From NCBI RefSeq assembly GCF_954871325.1, contig NC_088775.1, positions 12,377,561-12,441,560 on the forward strand: a stretch of DNA of 64,000 nucleotides, read 5' to 3'. How positions within the stretch are numbered: position 1 is the stretch's first letter; each line of letters begins with the position of its first letter. The DNA comes from Gordionus sp. m RMFG-2023. Lineage: Eukaryota; Nematomorpha; Gordioida; Chordodea; Parachordodidae. The notes beneath the pieces were generated by a model. That model made no database searches. It was given only the letters and a program-made list of their open reading frames with translations, and had not been told where the DNA came from. A program made the translations under genes and the position numbers. This document shows, piece by piece, positions 25,301 to 33,712 of this stretch.

Positions 25301-28300
25301 TTGTATTACTACAATGTTGTATTTATTTTGTAAATGTCAAACTTTAAGATATACCATCTCCAATCCAAACCAATTAAATTTACCTAAAATTATGAACTGA
25401 ACTTTATAACATTTTAAAATTTAGAGTTTTCTTTTACTAGAGTTTGCATATATTTTAACCAGAGACTTGCAAAGGTATCATGGCCCAGTCTGGTCCAGAT
25501 TTTTTATCGGCCCAGCCCATATTTTATATTTTCAGGCCTCCCCTGGTTTTAAAAAAAATTATATTACATTTATTTTTAATTTTTATAGCTAATGGCGATT
25601 TAAAATATTCCGTTTTAAAATATACCGGGTATTTTTTTTCAAAAAAAATTTTAAGCCCAGCCCGGATATTTTAAAAAAAATTAGGCTTGGTTCGGGTATA
25701 TTTAAAAATAATTAAAATACTACCCGACCCTTGTATTCGGGCTTAGGGCCGGCCTGCAGGTCTTTGATTATAACTAAGAAAAATTTTTTAGTCTATAACT
25801 CCAAACAGTGGTTGAGATACAGGCCTCTAAAGGTCGAAAAAATGGAGCAGGCAAAATGCCCTCTCTTTAATTTTGGATACAATTGAGCTAAGAGCGTCAT
25901 TTACATTTCTTTATATAGAAAGTAGGTTTTTAAAGTTATATAATTATAAATGTTGTTTAAAAAATTGAAATGTCAAAAACCGGAAATGATCATATAATCA
26001 CGGCATTTTTTTTTCTCAAATTTTTTATGTATATAGATATAGGACCGATTAATAAATATCCAAAATTTTATGTTGGCTAAACTCATAATTAATTGTAAAC
26101 ATTTTTAATAAAGATACATCATTAATTGTAATATATTTAAGCTAAAATTTTTTTATGTTGGGCTAAACTCATAATTAATTGTAAACATTTTTAATAAAGA
26201 TACATCATTAATTGTAATATATTTAAGCTAAAATTTTTTAAATATTTATTATTTTATGTTTAATAAGATGTGGGGAGGGGGCTATTGTTAATTTATGTAA
26301 TATATTTTTCGTTCCTAAAATTTGCAAAATTTGGACAAACATATGCTTTGTGAAGCCCTAAGAAACTTGGATGATTAACCAGAATAAATAATTAACGATA
26401 AAATTTGCATTATCTGAATGAAAAAAATTAAGAAATATGTTTTGAAAAATATTTCAGAAGATAATTTTAATAGTAACAATGAATGTAAAATCATTAAGCA
26501 ATTGAAAAATAAATTTGAAACAACACATTCTCGAAATGAAAAAATTTAGATATTGATTATTTTACCAAATTCTAGTCCCTCTAAGCAAGGAGAATTTTCT
26601 ACGACTCAAGGCAAACATAGCAAAAAAATTGGTCAAGGAAAAGGTGTTTTATCTTATCCAAATATTATAAAGGCTGAAAGTTATTTTTCGAGACTATATT
26701 ATAGATATTATTGGAAAATTTCATAATTTCGATTAGTTTGATTTTTTAGAATCAAAATTTCAAAAATGATTTTTTTTCTGATGATGCAGTAACTCAATAT
26801 TAGAATTAGAAATTTTATAATATAAGCCATCTTGAACTTGATTTTGGAATCAAAGCGGAATGACATTTCTTCCTAATATCCCATGGCTAACATTGCCAAA
26901 AGTTAGCGGCAAGAGTTAGCCTCCAGCATCCATATTAGAATCAAATATTAAACACCTTAGATTAATTTAATTTTCGTAAAGCAAATATCATTGGAATTAA
27001 TTTGCATATGGATGAGGAAAAAAGAAATAATATTAAAATTTTTATGAAATTAATCGTTTCTGATAAAATTATAATCTTAAATTGATTTGTGTTTAGTAGT
27101 TATTTTTATAAAGAATTTTTTCAGATCTTAAATAACTAATCTTTTAAATATTAAACATAAAATATTTAATGGCTAGGGAGTGCATTTTGCCTAAAATACC
27201 TTGGGGTCGGGTTAAAAAAAGTGTTTTTTGTTGATTTGTCATGGAATTCATCAAATATTTATTAAAATCATTTTTAGTATAAAAAGTTGCCTACCGGTGG
27301 TCCTCCTCAAAGCTCGAGAGAAGGCAAAGTTGGGTATGGGACAATAACACTGTACCCTGTAAACAATGTGATTTCCCTACTTTCGGATAAGAATTATTTT
27401 CCTAATGGTGCTCAGAATTTTAAATCGCCTCCTTCTTTCGAAAAATTAGATCACCCGTGGGGTTTTGTCCTTTACAAGCACTCATGGACTCATGCTGATG
27501 CCATAAATGTGGAATTTATAAGTAATGCAGTTATTGATACAAGCCATGAAGAGAATAAATTTCTACGTTACAGACATAGACTTAGAGACGATAAAAATTA
27601 TACCCTCGCTTTTAAAGCTGCGGGTTTGTACGATAGAGCTCAGGTTATGATAGATGGGGTAATGCGTAATATATATTTTTTATTTATTTATGACAAAACT
27701 TTACTAATAATGGAAATGTTTTTATTTTATAAATTCGTGGTTTTTGCTTTGTTTTTAAATGGATCGATTTAACCAAATTTTATTTGGTAATATTATTGGG
27801 GAGGGGGGGGGGCTGGGATGAAACCACAGGACTAGATCTTACAATCTCTGACTTATCTGAATACTGTTGAGATATTTCCATAGCCTTAAATATTGTTAGA
27901 AAGGTTAAATATTAAAATAGCTCTCATCCAATAAAAATCCAGTTATGTATATGTTGGAATCATCACCCTGCATTCAGTTAGCATGCGCTGTAAAGTATGC
28001 AAAATATGATATTAATATAATAATTTTACATTAATTTTTGTATACTTTAGTTCCAATTCGCGCTAACTCTGAATGCAAGGTTACTATTTTGAACACATCA
28101 AACAATTTCGGATAATTTTGGGGGTAAGAAAACACTTTTTTAATCAATTTATGAAACTAATATTTTTCATGACAAAATTTCTAACAAATTTATCGAAACA
28201 TAATAAATTTTTTAAAAAAATATATAATTCTAAGATAGTAGTAGGAATAATGGATCGTATGTCTAATTCATACACTCTTGAGTACATAACCGATGAATGG

Positions 28301-31300
28301 CCATTCCCAGTGAACACAAATATTCACATACTCGTAGAAAACCAGGGGAGAATATGTTATGGGCCTTTCATGAACGATAGCAAGGGATTAGAATCATTCT
28401 CCATTAATGGCGACAAGCTTGTTGATTGGGTAAATCTCATGTTTTAATGCATAATTTATCATTAAACTTATAAGGGGGCTAAACTAATAATTTTTCTAAT
28501 ACACAATTTTAAATTAATGTGAATTACAAAAAAATTATATATATAAACCGGCATTAAAAAACTATAAAATAAATGTGAATTATAAAATATAAAGTGAATA
28601 TAACCACGATATGAATCACTTAAATGACCCAAAATTGAAATTTGAATTTTTTTTGAGCCTTTAAAATATATATAAAGTATAAAAAATTTAAATCTTGGAA
28701 ATATAAATTAATACATAAAAAGTTTCTTAGGAATAATTGTATTTTGTATGTTTTGAGCTAATTTTTCAATTATCTATCCTTGCTTGGCGTTAAATGCCTA
28801 TGAATATTCAAGATCCAAATCATTCAATCTACTTTCAGAAGTTGTATTTCATAGGTATGTTTTTCAGAGACTTGCAGGCCCGGCCTCCGAGCCGGACCGT
28901 ATTTTAATTTTTTTAAACATACCCGGGCCGGGCCCAAAATTTTTTTTAAAAAAACACCCGGGCTGGGCCTGAATTTTTTTTAAAAAAAAATATCCGGGCC
29001 GAGCTGTATATTTGAAATCGCCATTATTAGCTATAAAAATCAAAATAATTTATTTTAAAAAAATTTGGGCCAGGCCTGAAAATTTTATTTTCAAAAAAGT
29101 CGGGCTGGGCCTGAAAATTTTTAAAAAAAATCTGGGCCGTGCCCTGCAAATGGTACCTCTGCAGGGCTCTGTTATTCTTCTTAAAGAGAATGTTCTCTCA
29201 TTAGTTTACTAATGGGAAGAGTTGCTAATATATATACAACCATTTTAATACATTGGGAATATAATCTAAAATTTGTTTGAAATAATGTAAAGCATCCATA
29301 GCATTTTTTGGGAATGTATCAACCATAGTTAATCTTTTAATCATAGTTATTCAGCTAATAAGGCATCATAAGATATTTTAACATCTTCGTGATAAAAATC
29401 TAACAAATATTTTTTTTTTCCATCACCATCTGAAAAAGGTAAGGCTTTTGTGGAAGTAATATCTGCGGATTTGTAAGTGCTGCATGATGAATTAAAAACC
29501 ATTCATTTATTTGAGTTATAAATGTATCTAAGAGAGGGGCCATTTGTTTTATAATACTCTTCTACTGTTCCTAAATTAATGTTTTGACAATGAGCTTGCT
29601 TGCTGCAAGTCGGGGGGGGGGGCAAATATTAAACACGTATAGCTCTGCTTTCGACTCAACAATAACATATAAAATATGAAATTCTTCATCAACATTAGTT
29701 CTAATTTCCTTGAGTTCTAATAAAATGCTCTCCACTATTCTCACCTTCTTAATCAAGTCAATGTCATGTTTTTGAAAAGTATTACATAAAATAGTTGTAT
29801 AATTAAATAATACATTCAATGAGAAAAAAAAATTTGTAATAAGTATTGAATCCAATAATTTTCTTCCTTTTGAGGAAATATTTCTTTCAACCATTGTGAT
29901 ATTTCAATAATAGCATTATAATCGGCTCTTCATACTCCATAAAAGCTGTTACTGCTTGATAGCGGAGACTCGATCTCGTTGGGCAAGCTTGCAATTTCTT
30001 TCTCTCTGTTGGACAAGGAGTTTCAGAGATAATTATTATTGACTAGAAATTTAGATAAATAATACGCCACTAAAATTTGAAAATAATAGGTAAATTACGC
30101 CAAGGAAAACTTGAAATCGAAATTAATTGATAAAATAACTTAGTAGATGAATGTGATAAATAAATGTAATTAAATATATATACCACTTCTCATGATATTG
30201 TTTCCACCATACTTTACTTTAATTTAAAATACATTATAATATAATTTAAGGTTACATATCCACTAGAATTTGACCAACTAACTAAAACAATAACCGATAA
30301 AGTCACACTGGAAAATAACTCCACAAATAATTTATTTCATGGTGATATAGAATTTATATCAAATCATCCCAATAGCACACCAAACAAATCAAAAGGACTT
30401 ATATTGGGTAATCGATTGACTAGAGGATTTAGCTTTTAGAGAAAATGAATATTAGAAGGAAGGTCAAGCATCCACCCCATCTTTTATTTTCAAGATGTGG
30501 TCACATTCAACACTACATATGGAAAGGATGGACGTTTGACCTTCCCTACTAACATGCTCTTTTATATTATATTATATTATAAGCAATAGTATTTAGATAA
30601 TTAGTAAAAAACCCAAAATCAAACTTTCTTTTTAATTTATTTATACTTTCATATTTATTTATTTTTTTAAAAAAAGGCAAAAGTAAAGAAAGGAAATATT
30701 TCGAGAACGAACAAAAGGATACGACAGGAAACACTTGTCCTCCCACCTTCTACGCAGCTCATTTTCATTTACCCCCTAGCATAGGTGATACTCCTAACGA
30801 TACGTATCTAGACCTTAAGAATTGGAACAAGGTTCATCAATTTTTTTTCCAATGTCTAGTAATAAAATTAATTACAACACGGCATTGATTTTATATTATA
30901 CTAATGAATCAATCAATTTTATATTTCAGTTTAAATTTCATAAAGTGAAGCAATCAAAATATAAATTGAATGATTTCAAAAACCAAAAAAAAAAATGTCA
31001 TTCAATTCATATGTCATGCAAAAGCGATATTTCTTTATATAAGATAATTCCGAGAATTTTTTTATAAATATATCACACAATTATTCCAAGGAATTTATGG
31101 ATGACCTCTTTTGAGCTTAAAATTTTTCAGCCATTTTGGTTAAAATGGAGATCATTATTCATAACCATTATTTTATGTCAGGCAATTTATTCTTAAGCAG
31201 TCAATTTTTTAAAAATTTTTCAGATAATTCCAAACAATTATTTAATATAACACAGCTGATTTATATACTTTATTTTGTGAAGTTATTTTGATTATTTTTC

Positions 31301-33221
31301 TTCTTCTCCATTTAATGGCGATTTCCAGGTTTACCCAAGTTGGTAGAAGTTATATTTGATAACAAAATTTATTAGGATTAGGGACCTGGAATCTTTGAAA
31401 AGTCCGAGAACGCACCTTTGAGTAAGTAAATTTACAGAAATATATATTCTGGCTCCTTTCTGGGAGAGTCCAGAACGTTCTTAAAAATCTATTAAAATTA
31501 TATAATGGAAATGTATATAAGTTTTATTTCACTATTTCTATGTTGATTAATGGATATATAAAAAATCCAGAATGGATATTGAACGTTTTGGCCATAATCT
31601 AGAAAATATTTTTAAAAAACCTTTTGAAACAAGTAATGAATGGTGTTCCTTATTCTCAATAAAGGTAACGCCGTTACTTTACAACACCAATTACAATCGT
31701 AAGATTTTCATTTTATTACAAACTTAAGTACATTCAACTTCTTTATATTTGCTTATCCCAAACATAGACGTTGACGGCATTTGTAATATGTAGTATACTT
31801 TTTTTTATATTTCTCATAATATAGACACAAATTTCCTTTTGATGTTGTGTTATAATGTGTATCTATTTTAAAGGAACACTATTAATTATTTATTATCATA
31901 TTATGTAAAATTTATTTACTTGAATTACTATTGAAATTTTGTAATTCTAATAAGGTTTCAGTATTTTTTATGTCTTCCAGGCTGGTCTAGAAGATTACAT
32001 TTATTTGGATAATTAATGCATCTTATAATGATCACAAAACTTATATAACCCAGTTTAACTTATCTAGTAATCAATAAATATATTTCAACATCAAAGAAAA
32101 ATTTGTGTCTATCATGTAGTTGTTCTTAATTATAATTAAAATTAGCTGTCTGCTGTATAAAAAGAATTCCTTATATTGTACTGTACAATATAAAGTGTTC
32201 TGAATAATTATCTGATATATTTTACAATTCCTTGCTTAGAATAATTGCCCGAAATAAAAAAAATTCATATGAATAATGATCTCGTCGATCGAAATGGAAC
32301 AAAAATACGATATAATGAGACGCTCCCGTGATTAAACTTTTAGATTGATCAAGCAAATTTATATTTTCTAGGGCCAATAGTGGTTAACATATCATTGGAG
32401 GTAGACAAATTCATGGCTTACTTTTATTGATATTAGTTTTCACCAAATTTTTTAAAACTTAGATCATTTATAGCATGCCATTTTTATATTTGAAAGGTCC
32501 TGTTTTTTATGAAATTCATATTTTTAAGCGTGTGTGGAGCCCCCCCTAAAAAAATAAGAAACGCAGTCTAAAAACGTTTCAAAAATATTCTAAACATCAT
32601 CCCTTTAAAAAAATATAACTAATTAGGATACTAATTAATAAGTTTATCAGTTTGATCAAATATGAACTTGGAATTCGTGCAGCTGCTAATACTTTAATAT
32701 TTTACTGTTTTTCTCTACTGGACCTAATAATTTATATTATGCAAATCTTCAAATTATCAGTTATAGAAAATATTCCTTTTTTTTGATTAGGTTTTTTATA
32801 AATTTTTAAATCAATTATATAATATTTTCCTCTAAATTTTTTTTATATAAAACAAATACCTTGTATTTTTCATCAGGGTCAAGTCTTTTTAAACAATCAC
32901 AACTTGGGTCGTTACTGGACCAACAAAGGGCCTCAACGCACGCTCTACGTTCCGGGCATCTACCTTCAACCTTACCCTAAATCAAACGTTTTAATAATTT
33001 TCGAGCTCGAGGCTAAGCCACCATGCGAATTTCCTTCTCAAAGTGCCAAATTTGTCGATAAACCGGTTATCTTGAAAACTCAACAATACTATGGCCCCCC
33101 AAAAACACTACCCTCATTTTCTATTAAGCATCTTCTTTCCGCATCATTTTGGGCTTCCTTATTTAACAAAATGAGATTTTTTGCAAAATTATTATACTCA
33201 TTTCTCTATAATTATATCTAA
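7337..33221 (+). CDS. GLB1: Beta-galactosidase, GH35, lysosomal GLB1-like, 12 exons
   Basis: The product removes terminal beta-galactose from glycolipids and glycans, normally in the lysosome. Proposed exons: 7337-7369, 8260-8450, 12510-12660, 17979-18146, 21751-21931, 24309-24557, 25072-25205, 27278-27658, 28235-28429, 28758-28854 (left edge uncertain), 30693-30831 and 32877-33221. All junction phases agree except 9 to 10. The first exon plus the start of exon 2 give a signal-peptide-like N-terminus. Family marks in order: [23 protein letters not shown] (acid/base Glu), [38 protein letters not shown] (nucleophile Glu), [25 protein letters not shown] and NLGRYW. About 754 residues are predicted, against 677 in human GLB1 (recalled). 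Both catalytic acids are present and no internal stop is needed. The stop is at 33219-33221, with AATAAA at 33384. Introns run from 0.5 to 5.3 kb and are full of mobile elements. Confidence 0.93.
8027..8209. mobile_element. MITE of the TAGTGTTGTTAAA hAT family, degenerate
   Basis: Inverted halves (ttgttaaaaagcc...ccaattttaaaaatgac and its near complement at the right end) frame a motif gattttagccataat that also recurs inverted. The same structure is sharper at 22618-22793. This copy ends only about 50 bp before the acceptor of GLB1 exon 2. Confidence 0.6.
8525..8750. repeat. Two poly-C runs in GLB1 intron 2
   Basis: Thirteen C at 8529-8541 and fifteen C at 8731-8745 followed by more C-rich sequence. 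They stand out in DNA that is otherwise very poor in G and C. See the finding on homopolymers. Confidence 0.9.
8761..9350. other. GLB1 intron 2, no recognisable element
   Basis: AT-rich intronic sequence. I see no reading frame or repeat ends that I can name. Confidence 0.4.
9351..9720. mobile_element. Foldback element with long inverted arms
   Basis: The left arm (about 9361-9510) and right arm (about 9575-9715) are inverted copies built on repeats of ggcttagcc and aatcggcta. They meet at the pair aaggagctcggctaatc and gattagctgagctcctt. The outer ends are GCAATAATAATAGG and CCTATTGCAATA. No protein is encoded. It lies in GLB1 intron 2 and could form a stem of more than 100 bp in RNA. Confidence 0.7.
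10978..11885. mobile_element. hAT-derived element, TAGGCCTA / cgaat family, copy 1
   Basis: The left end TAGGCCTACAAAAAAACGAAT is followed by dense palindromic cgaat/attcg clusters at both edges. The left edge and the first internal stretch match the copy at 14567-15493. The right end has lost the terminal TAGGCCTA, so the boundary and target duplication cannot be fixed. The middle differs from copy 2, as expected for independent internal deletions. Confidence 0.7.
11886..12509. other. GLB1 intron 2, AT-rich, nothing recognised
   Basis: No gene or repeat ends were identified between the hAT-derived element and exon 3. Confidence 0.4.
12510..12660 (+). CDS. GLB1: GLB1 exon 3, carries the acid/base glutamate
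   Basis: Acceptor after attgattag and donor GTAAAT, phases 2 in and 0 out. It encodes [20 protein letters not shown] and [12 protein letters not shown]. The Glu of AEW is the predicted general acid/base. The residue before AEW, usually Cys in animal GLB1 as I recall it, is Asp here. Confidence 0.92.
12661..14240. other. GLB1 intron 3, first part
   Basis: Mostly unassigned AT-rich sequence. On the minus strand at about 13240-13360 a reading with [14 protein letters not shown] and a W near the end resembles the C-terminal tail of LINE reverse-transcriptase proteins, but the match is short. Confidence 0.3.
14250..15579. mobile_element. Mutator-like MITE, copy 1, interrupted by a hAT element
   Basis: The ends GGTTAG... 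and ...CATTAACC match those of the copy at 17355-17753. A 9-bp target duplication flanks it: ataatttgg at 14241-14249 and ataattttg at 15580-15588, one mismatch. The interior carries a decayed version of the tRNA-like core (about 14372-14445). A 927-bp hAT-derived element sits inside at 14567-15493. This copy has diverged more than copy 2 and looks older. Confidence 0.78.
14567..15493. mobile_element. hAT-derived element, TAGGCCTA / cgaat family, copy 2
   Basis: Both ends read TAGGCCTA inward and an 8-bp target duplication is present: attacatt before and attacaat after (15494-15501), one mismatch. The edges are cgaat palindromes. On minus, between about 15306 and 14998, pieces of a hAT transposase C-terminus survive: [42 protein letters not shown], then CEWLFSVGI, the dimerisation-domain pattern. 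It carries in-frame stops and is an internally deleted, dead copy. It is nested in a Mutator-like MITE inside GLB1 intron 3. Confidence 0.82.
15780..17240 (+). mobile_element. Ty3-like gag-pol fossil fragment
   Basis: On plus, in order: a gag-like capsid region (about 15790-16200), a CCHC zinc knuckle (about 16290-16340), a protease-like part ending in an LGRD-type motif (about 16550-16730), and the start of reverse transcriptase with the motif PYAYKDEY and SPVVP (about 16900-17010). It is heavily broken and old, with no LTRs of its own visible. The repeats on each side are independent MITE insertions, not LTRs. Confidence 0.7.
17355..17753. mobile_element. Mutator-like MITE with tRNA-like core, copy 2
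   Basis: Terminal inverted repeats GGTTAATGATGCTTACTACC and its complement bound 399 bp. A perfect 9-bp target duplication, tagtcgata, lies at 17346-17354 and 17754-17762. Nine-base duplications are typical of Mutator-like elements. There is no transposase. The core at 17478-17549 is tRNA-like. A second copy with its own target duplication is at 14250-15579, so this is a real family. Confidence 0.85.
17478..17549 (+). other. tRNA-like sequence with A and B boxes inside the MITE
   Basis: The 72-nt segment contains tggcctagtagg, which fits the A box, and GGTTCGAATCC, a perfect B box. The T arm is a perfect 5-bp stem with a 7-base loop (ccggg ttcgaat cccgg). The acceptor stem and anticodon stem do not pair, so it is not a functional tRNA gene. 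It could serve as an internal RNA polymerase III promoter. Confidence 0.75.
17979..18146 (+). CDS. GLB1: GLB1 exon 4, cryptic exon completing the catalytic barrel
   Basis: The 168-nt phase 0-0 exon runs from the AG of cttaaag to a GTTTAG donor. It encodes [33 protein letters not shown] and ends IISVQ. This fills exactly the gap between AEWDF (exon 3) and VENEYG (exon 5). It is 56 codons and easily missed. Confidence 0.93.
18147..21750. other. GLB1 intron 4, with two MITE copies
   Basis: About 3.6 kb of AT-rich intron. Two related degenerate copies of the TAGTGTTGTTAAA family lie at about 19539-19720 and 21108-21310; both contain aactttgtgccatctat-like text and inverted aaatcggttcaaa-type ends. 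A half copy of the 27969-28077 palindrome lies at about 21329-21372. A short plus open frame near 18976-19173 looks like chance. Confidence 0.55.
21932..22617. other. GLB1 intron 5, first part
   Basis: No gene or repeat boundary was recognised. Confidence 0.4.
22618..22793. mobile_element. hAT-type MITE, TAGTGTTGTTAAA family, best copy
   Basis: The inverted ends TAGTGTTGTTAAAA and its complement bound 176 bp. A perfect 8-bp target duplication, tctctgac, lies at 22610-22617 and 22794-22801. The subterminal parts are also inverted (aaacggcctgattaagatt and its near complement). Related copies lie at 8027, 19539, 21108, 53807 and 60787. Confidence 0.88.
23148..23329. mobile_element. hAT-type MITE, CAGAGACCTGCA family, copy 1
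   Basis: Ends CAGAGACCTGCAAAGG and TGACCTGCAGGTCTCTG bound 182 bp. The flanks acccatat and gctcatat are a likely decayed 8-bp target duplication. The interior alternates short GC-rich blocks with A/T runs. Confidence 0.82.
23330..24308. other. GLB1 intron 5, last part
   Basis: AT-rich; nothing recognised before the acceptor of exon 6. Confidence 0.4.
24309..24557 (+). CDS. GLB1: GLB1 exon 6, carries the catalytic nucleophile
   Basis: A 249-nt exon with phases 1 in and 1 out. It encodes [20 protein letters not shown], where the Glu of NSEYY is the predicted nucleophile, and ends with the conserved [13 protein letters not shown]. It is the best conserved exon of the gene. Confidence 0.94.
25460..25766. 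mobile_element. hAT-type MITE, CAGAGACCTGCA family, copy 2
   Basis: The ends CAGAGACTTGCAAAGG and CCTGCAGGTCTTTG bound 307 bp. The 8-bp target duplication is attttaac before and attataac after, one mismatch. The interior contains repeated blocks like gcccagcccggatatttt separated by A/T runs. It lies in GLB1 intron 7. Confidence 0.85.
25767..27277. other. GLB1 intron 7, remainder
   Basis: Contains the tandem duplication at 26062-26235. A weak plus reading at about 26410-26700 ([20 protein letters not shown] and KGVLSYPN) may be debris of an unclassified mobile-element protein, but I cannot name it. Confidence 0.3.
26062..26235. repeat. Nearly exact tandem duplication, period 86 bp
   Basis: Two copies of a unit containing ggctaaactcataattaatt follow each other with almost no differences, so the duplication is recent. 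It is intronic in GLB1. Confidence 0.88.
27969..28077. mobile_element. Short palindromic MITE
   Basis: The arms TGCATTCAGTTAGCATGCGC and CGCGCTAACTCTGAATGCA are inverted copies that continue into ttgtatacttt-type sequence, giving about 45-bp arms in a 109-bp element. Single arms recur near 21329-21372 and 59245-59405, so it belongs to a family. It is 157 bp upstream of GLB1 exon 9. Confidence 0.7.
28758..28854 (+). CDS. GLB1: GLB1 exon 10 (left boundary uncertain)
   Basis: The reading [14 protein letters not shown] ends at a good GTATGT donor in phase 2 and joins exon 11 in phase. It corresponds to the TIFPL segment after TDW in human GLB1. The only upstream AG usable in this frame (28756-28757) needs one extra base from exon 9, which ends in phase 0. 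The true acceptor is therefore unresolved. Confidence 0.6.
28865..29171. mobile_element. hAT-type MITE, CAGAGACCTGCA family, copy 3
   Basis: Ends CAGAGACTTGCAGG and TGCAGGGCTCTG bound 307 bp, in the opposite orientation to copies 1 and 2. The interior is a run of about five roughly 40-bp units, each a GC-rich block such as cccgggccgggccc followed by ttttttttaaaaaaa. The element starts 11 bases after the first base of the exon 10 splice donor. Confidence 0.82.
29230..29900 (-). pseudogene. hAT transposase fragment, P52rIPK/ZMYM-like class
   Basis: The minus-strand open reading at 29571-29894 contains [38 protein letters not shown] and ends [10 protein letters not shown]. This fits the segment common to hAT proteins annotated as 52-kDa repressor-like, where a helix rich in L and E precedes PR..GRQ. 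Downstream, VEEYYKTN near 29560 continues the family pattern (EEYYR.N..P.LD). In-frame stops follow, and a G run lies in the PPP segment. No ends were found. It is in GLB1 intron 10. Confidence 0.6.
29901..30692. other. GLB1 intron 10, last part
   Basis: AT-rich sequence with no recognised element. Confidence 0.4.
30693..30831 (+). CDS. GLB1: GLB1 exon 11
   Basis: The 139-nt exon begins after the AG of gaaag and ends at a GTTCAT donor. It encodes [15 protein letters not shown] and [11 protein letters not shown], matching the LPAFYMGNFSIP...DTFIQFPGWTKG segment of human GLB1. Phases 2 in and 0 out agree with exons 10 and 12. It is shifted relative to the longest open frame here. Confidence 0.85.
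30832..32876. other. GLB1 intron 11
   Basis: About 2 kb of AT-rich intron. No gene or repeat boundary was recognised; the open frame starting 30822 only overlaps the end of exon 11 by chance. Confidence 0.45.
32877..33221 (+). CDS. GLB1: GLB1 exon 12, C-terminal beta domain
   Basis: It starts [20 protein letters not shown], the family's galactose-binding-like jelly-roll signature, and continues LYVPGIYL and VDKPVI. The tail after about residue 75 of the exon is not conserved and ends at TAA 33219-33221. Acceptor catcag, phase 0. Confidence 0.93.
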   Translation, partial: GQVFLNNHNLGRYWTNKGPQRTLYVPGIYLQPYPKSNVLIIFELEAKPPCEFPSQSAKFVDKPVILKTQQYYGPPKTLPSFSIKHLLSASFWASLFNKMRFFAKLLYSFLYNYI

Positions 33222-33712
33222 TAGAATTAAATATTTTATTTGTGAATCTATTTAACAAAAAAAAATTTTTAAGTTATTTTTAAATTAAAATATTTTTTTC
33301 AGTGATTGGTATGATTATATTTGGAATAACACTTGGATGACTTTTTTTATTTATTCTATTTTTTTTATTAGTTTTTAAAATTTAAATAAAACCACAAACA
33401 TATAATAAATATATTATAATGAACTAGACTTGACAGATTTTTTATAAAGCTATATATATATATAAAATAACATCAGTCCTATTTATTGAATCATAAACCC
33501 AATATTTTTAGATAATAATGTTATGCCTTTCCCCCCAATATATAATGTATATCTAATTTACCCAATCCTTAGTTTATTAGATAAAAAAAAATTATATGCT
33601 TTTTTAATCATCATGTATTATATTTATAATATACTTTAATTATATCACTATATAAAATATAAATTAAAATAATGATGTATACATTACAATATTAATCTGT
33701 CGTTATTATATT
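33222..33712. terminator. Shared 3' flank of GLB1 and HSCB
   Basis: The two genes converge here, 491 bp apart. On plus, AATAAA at 33384 could serve GLB1; on minus, the complement of tttatt near 33482 could serve HSCB. No other feature is seen. Confidence 0.5.
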
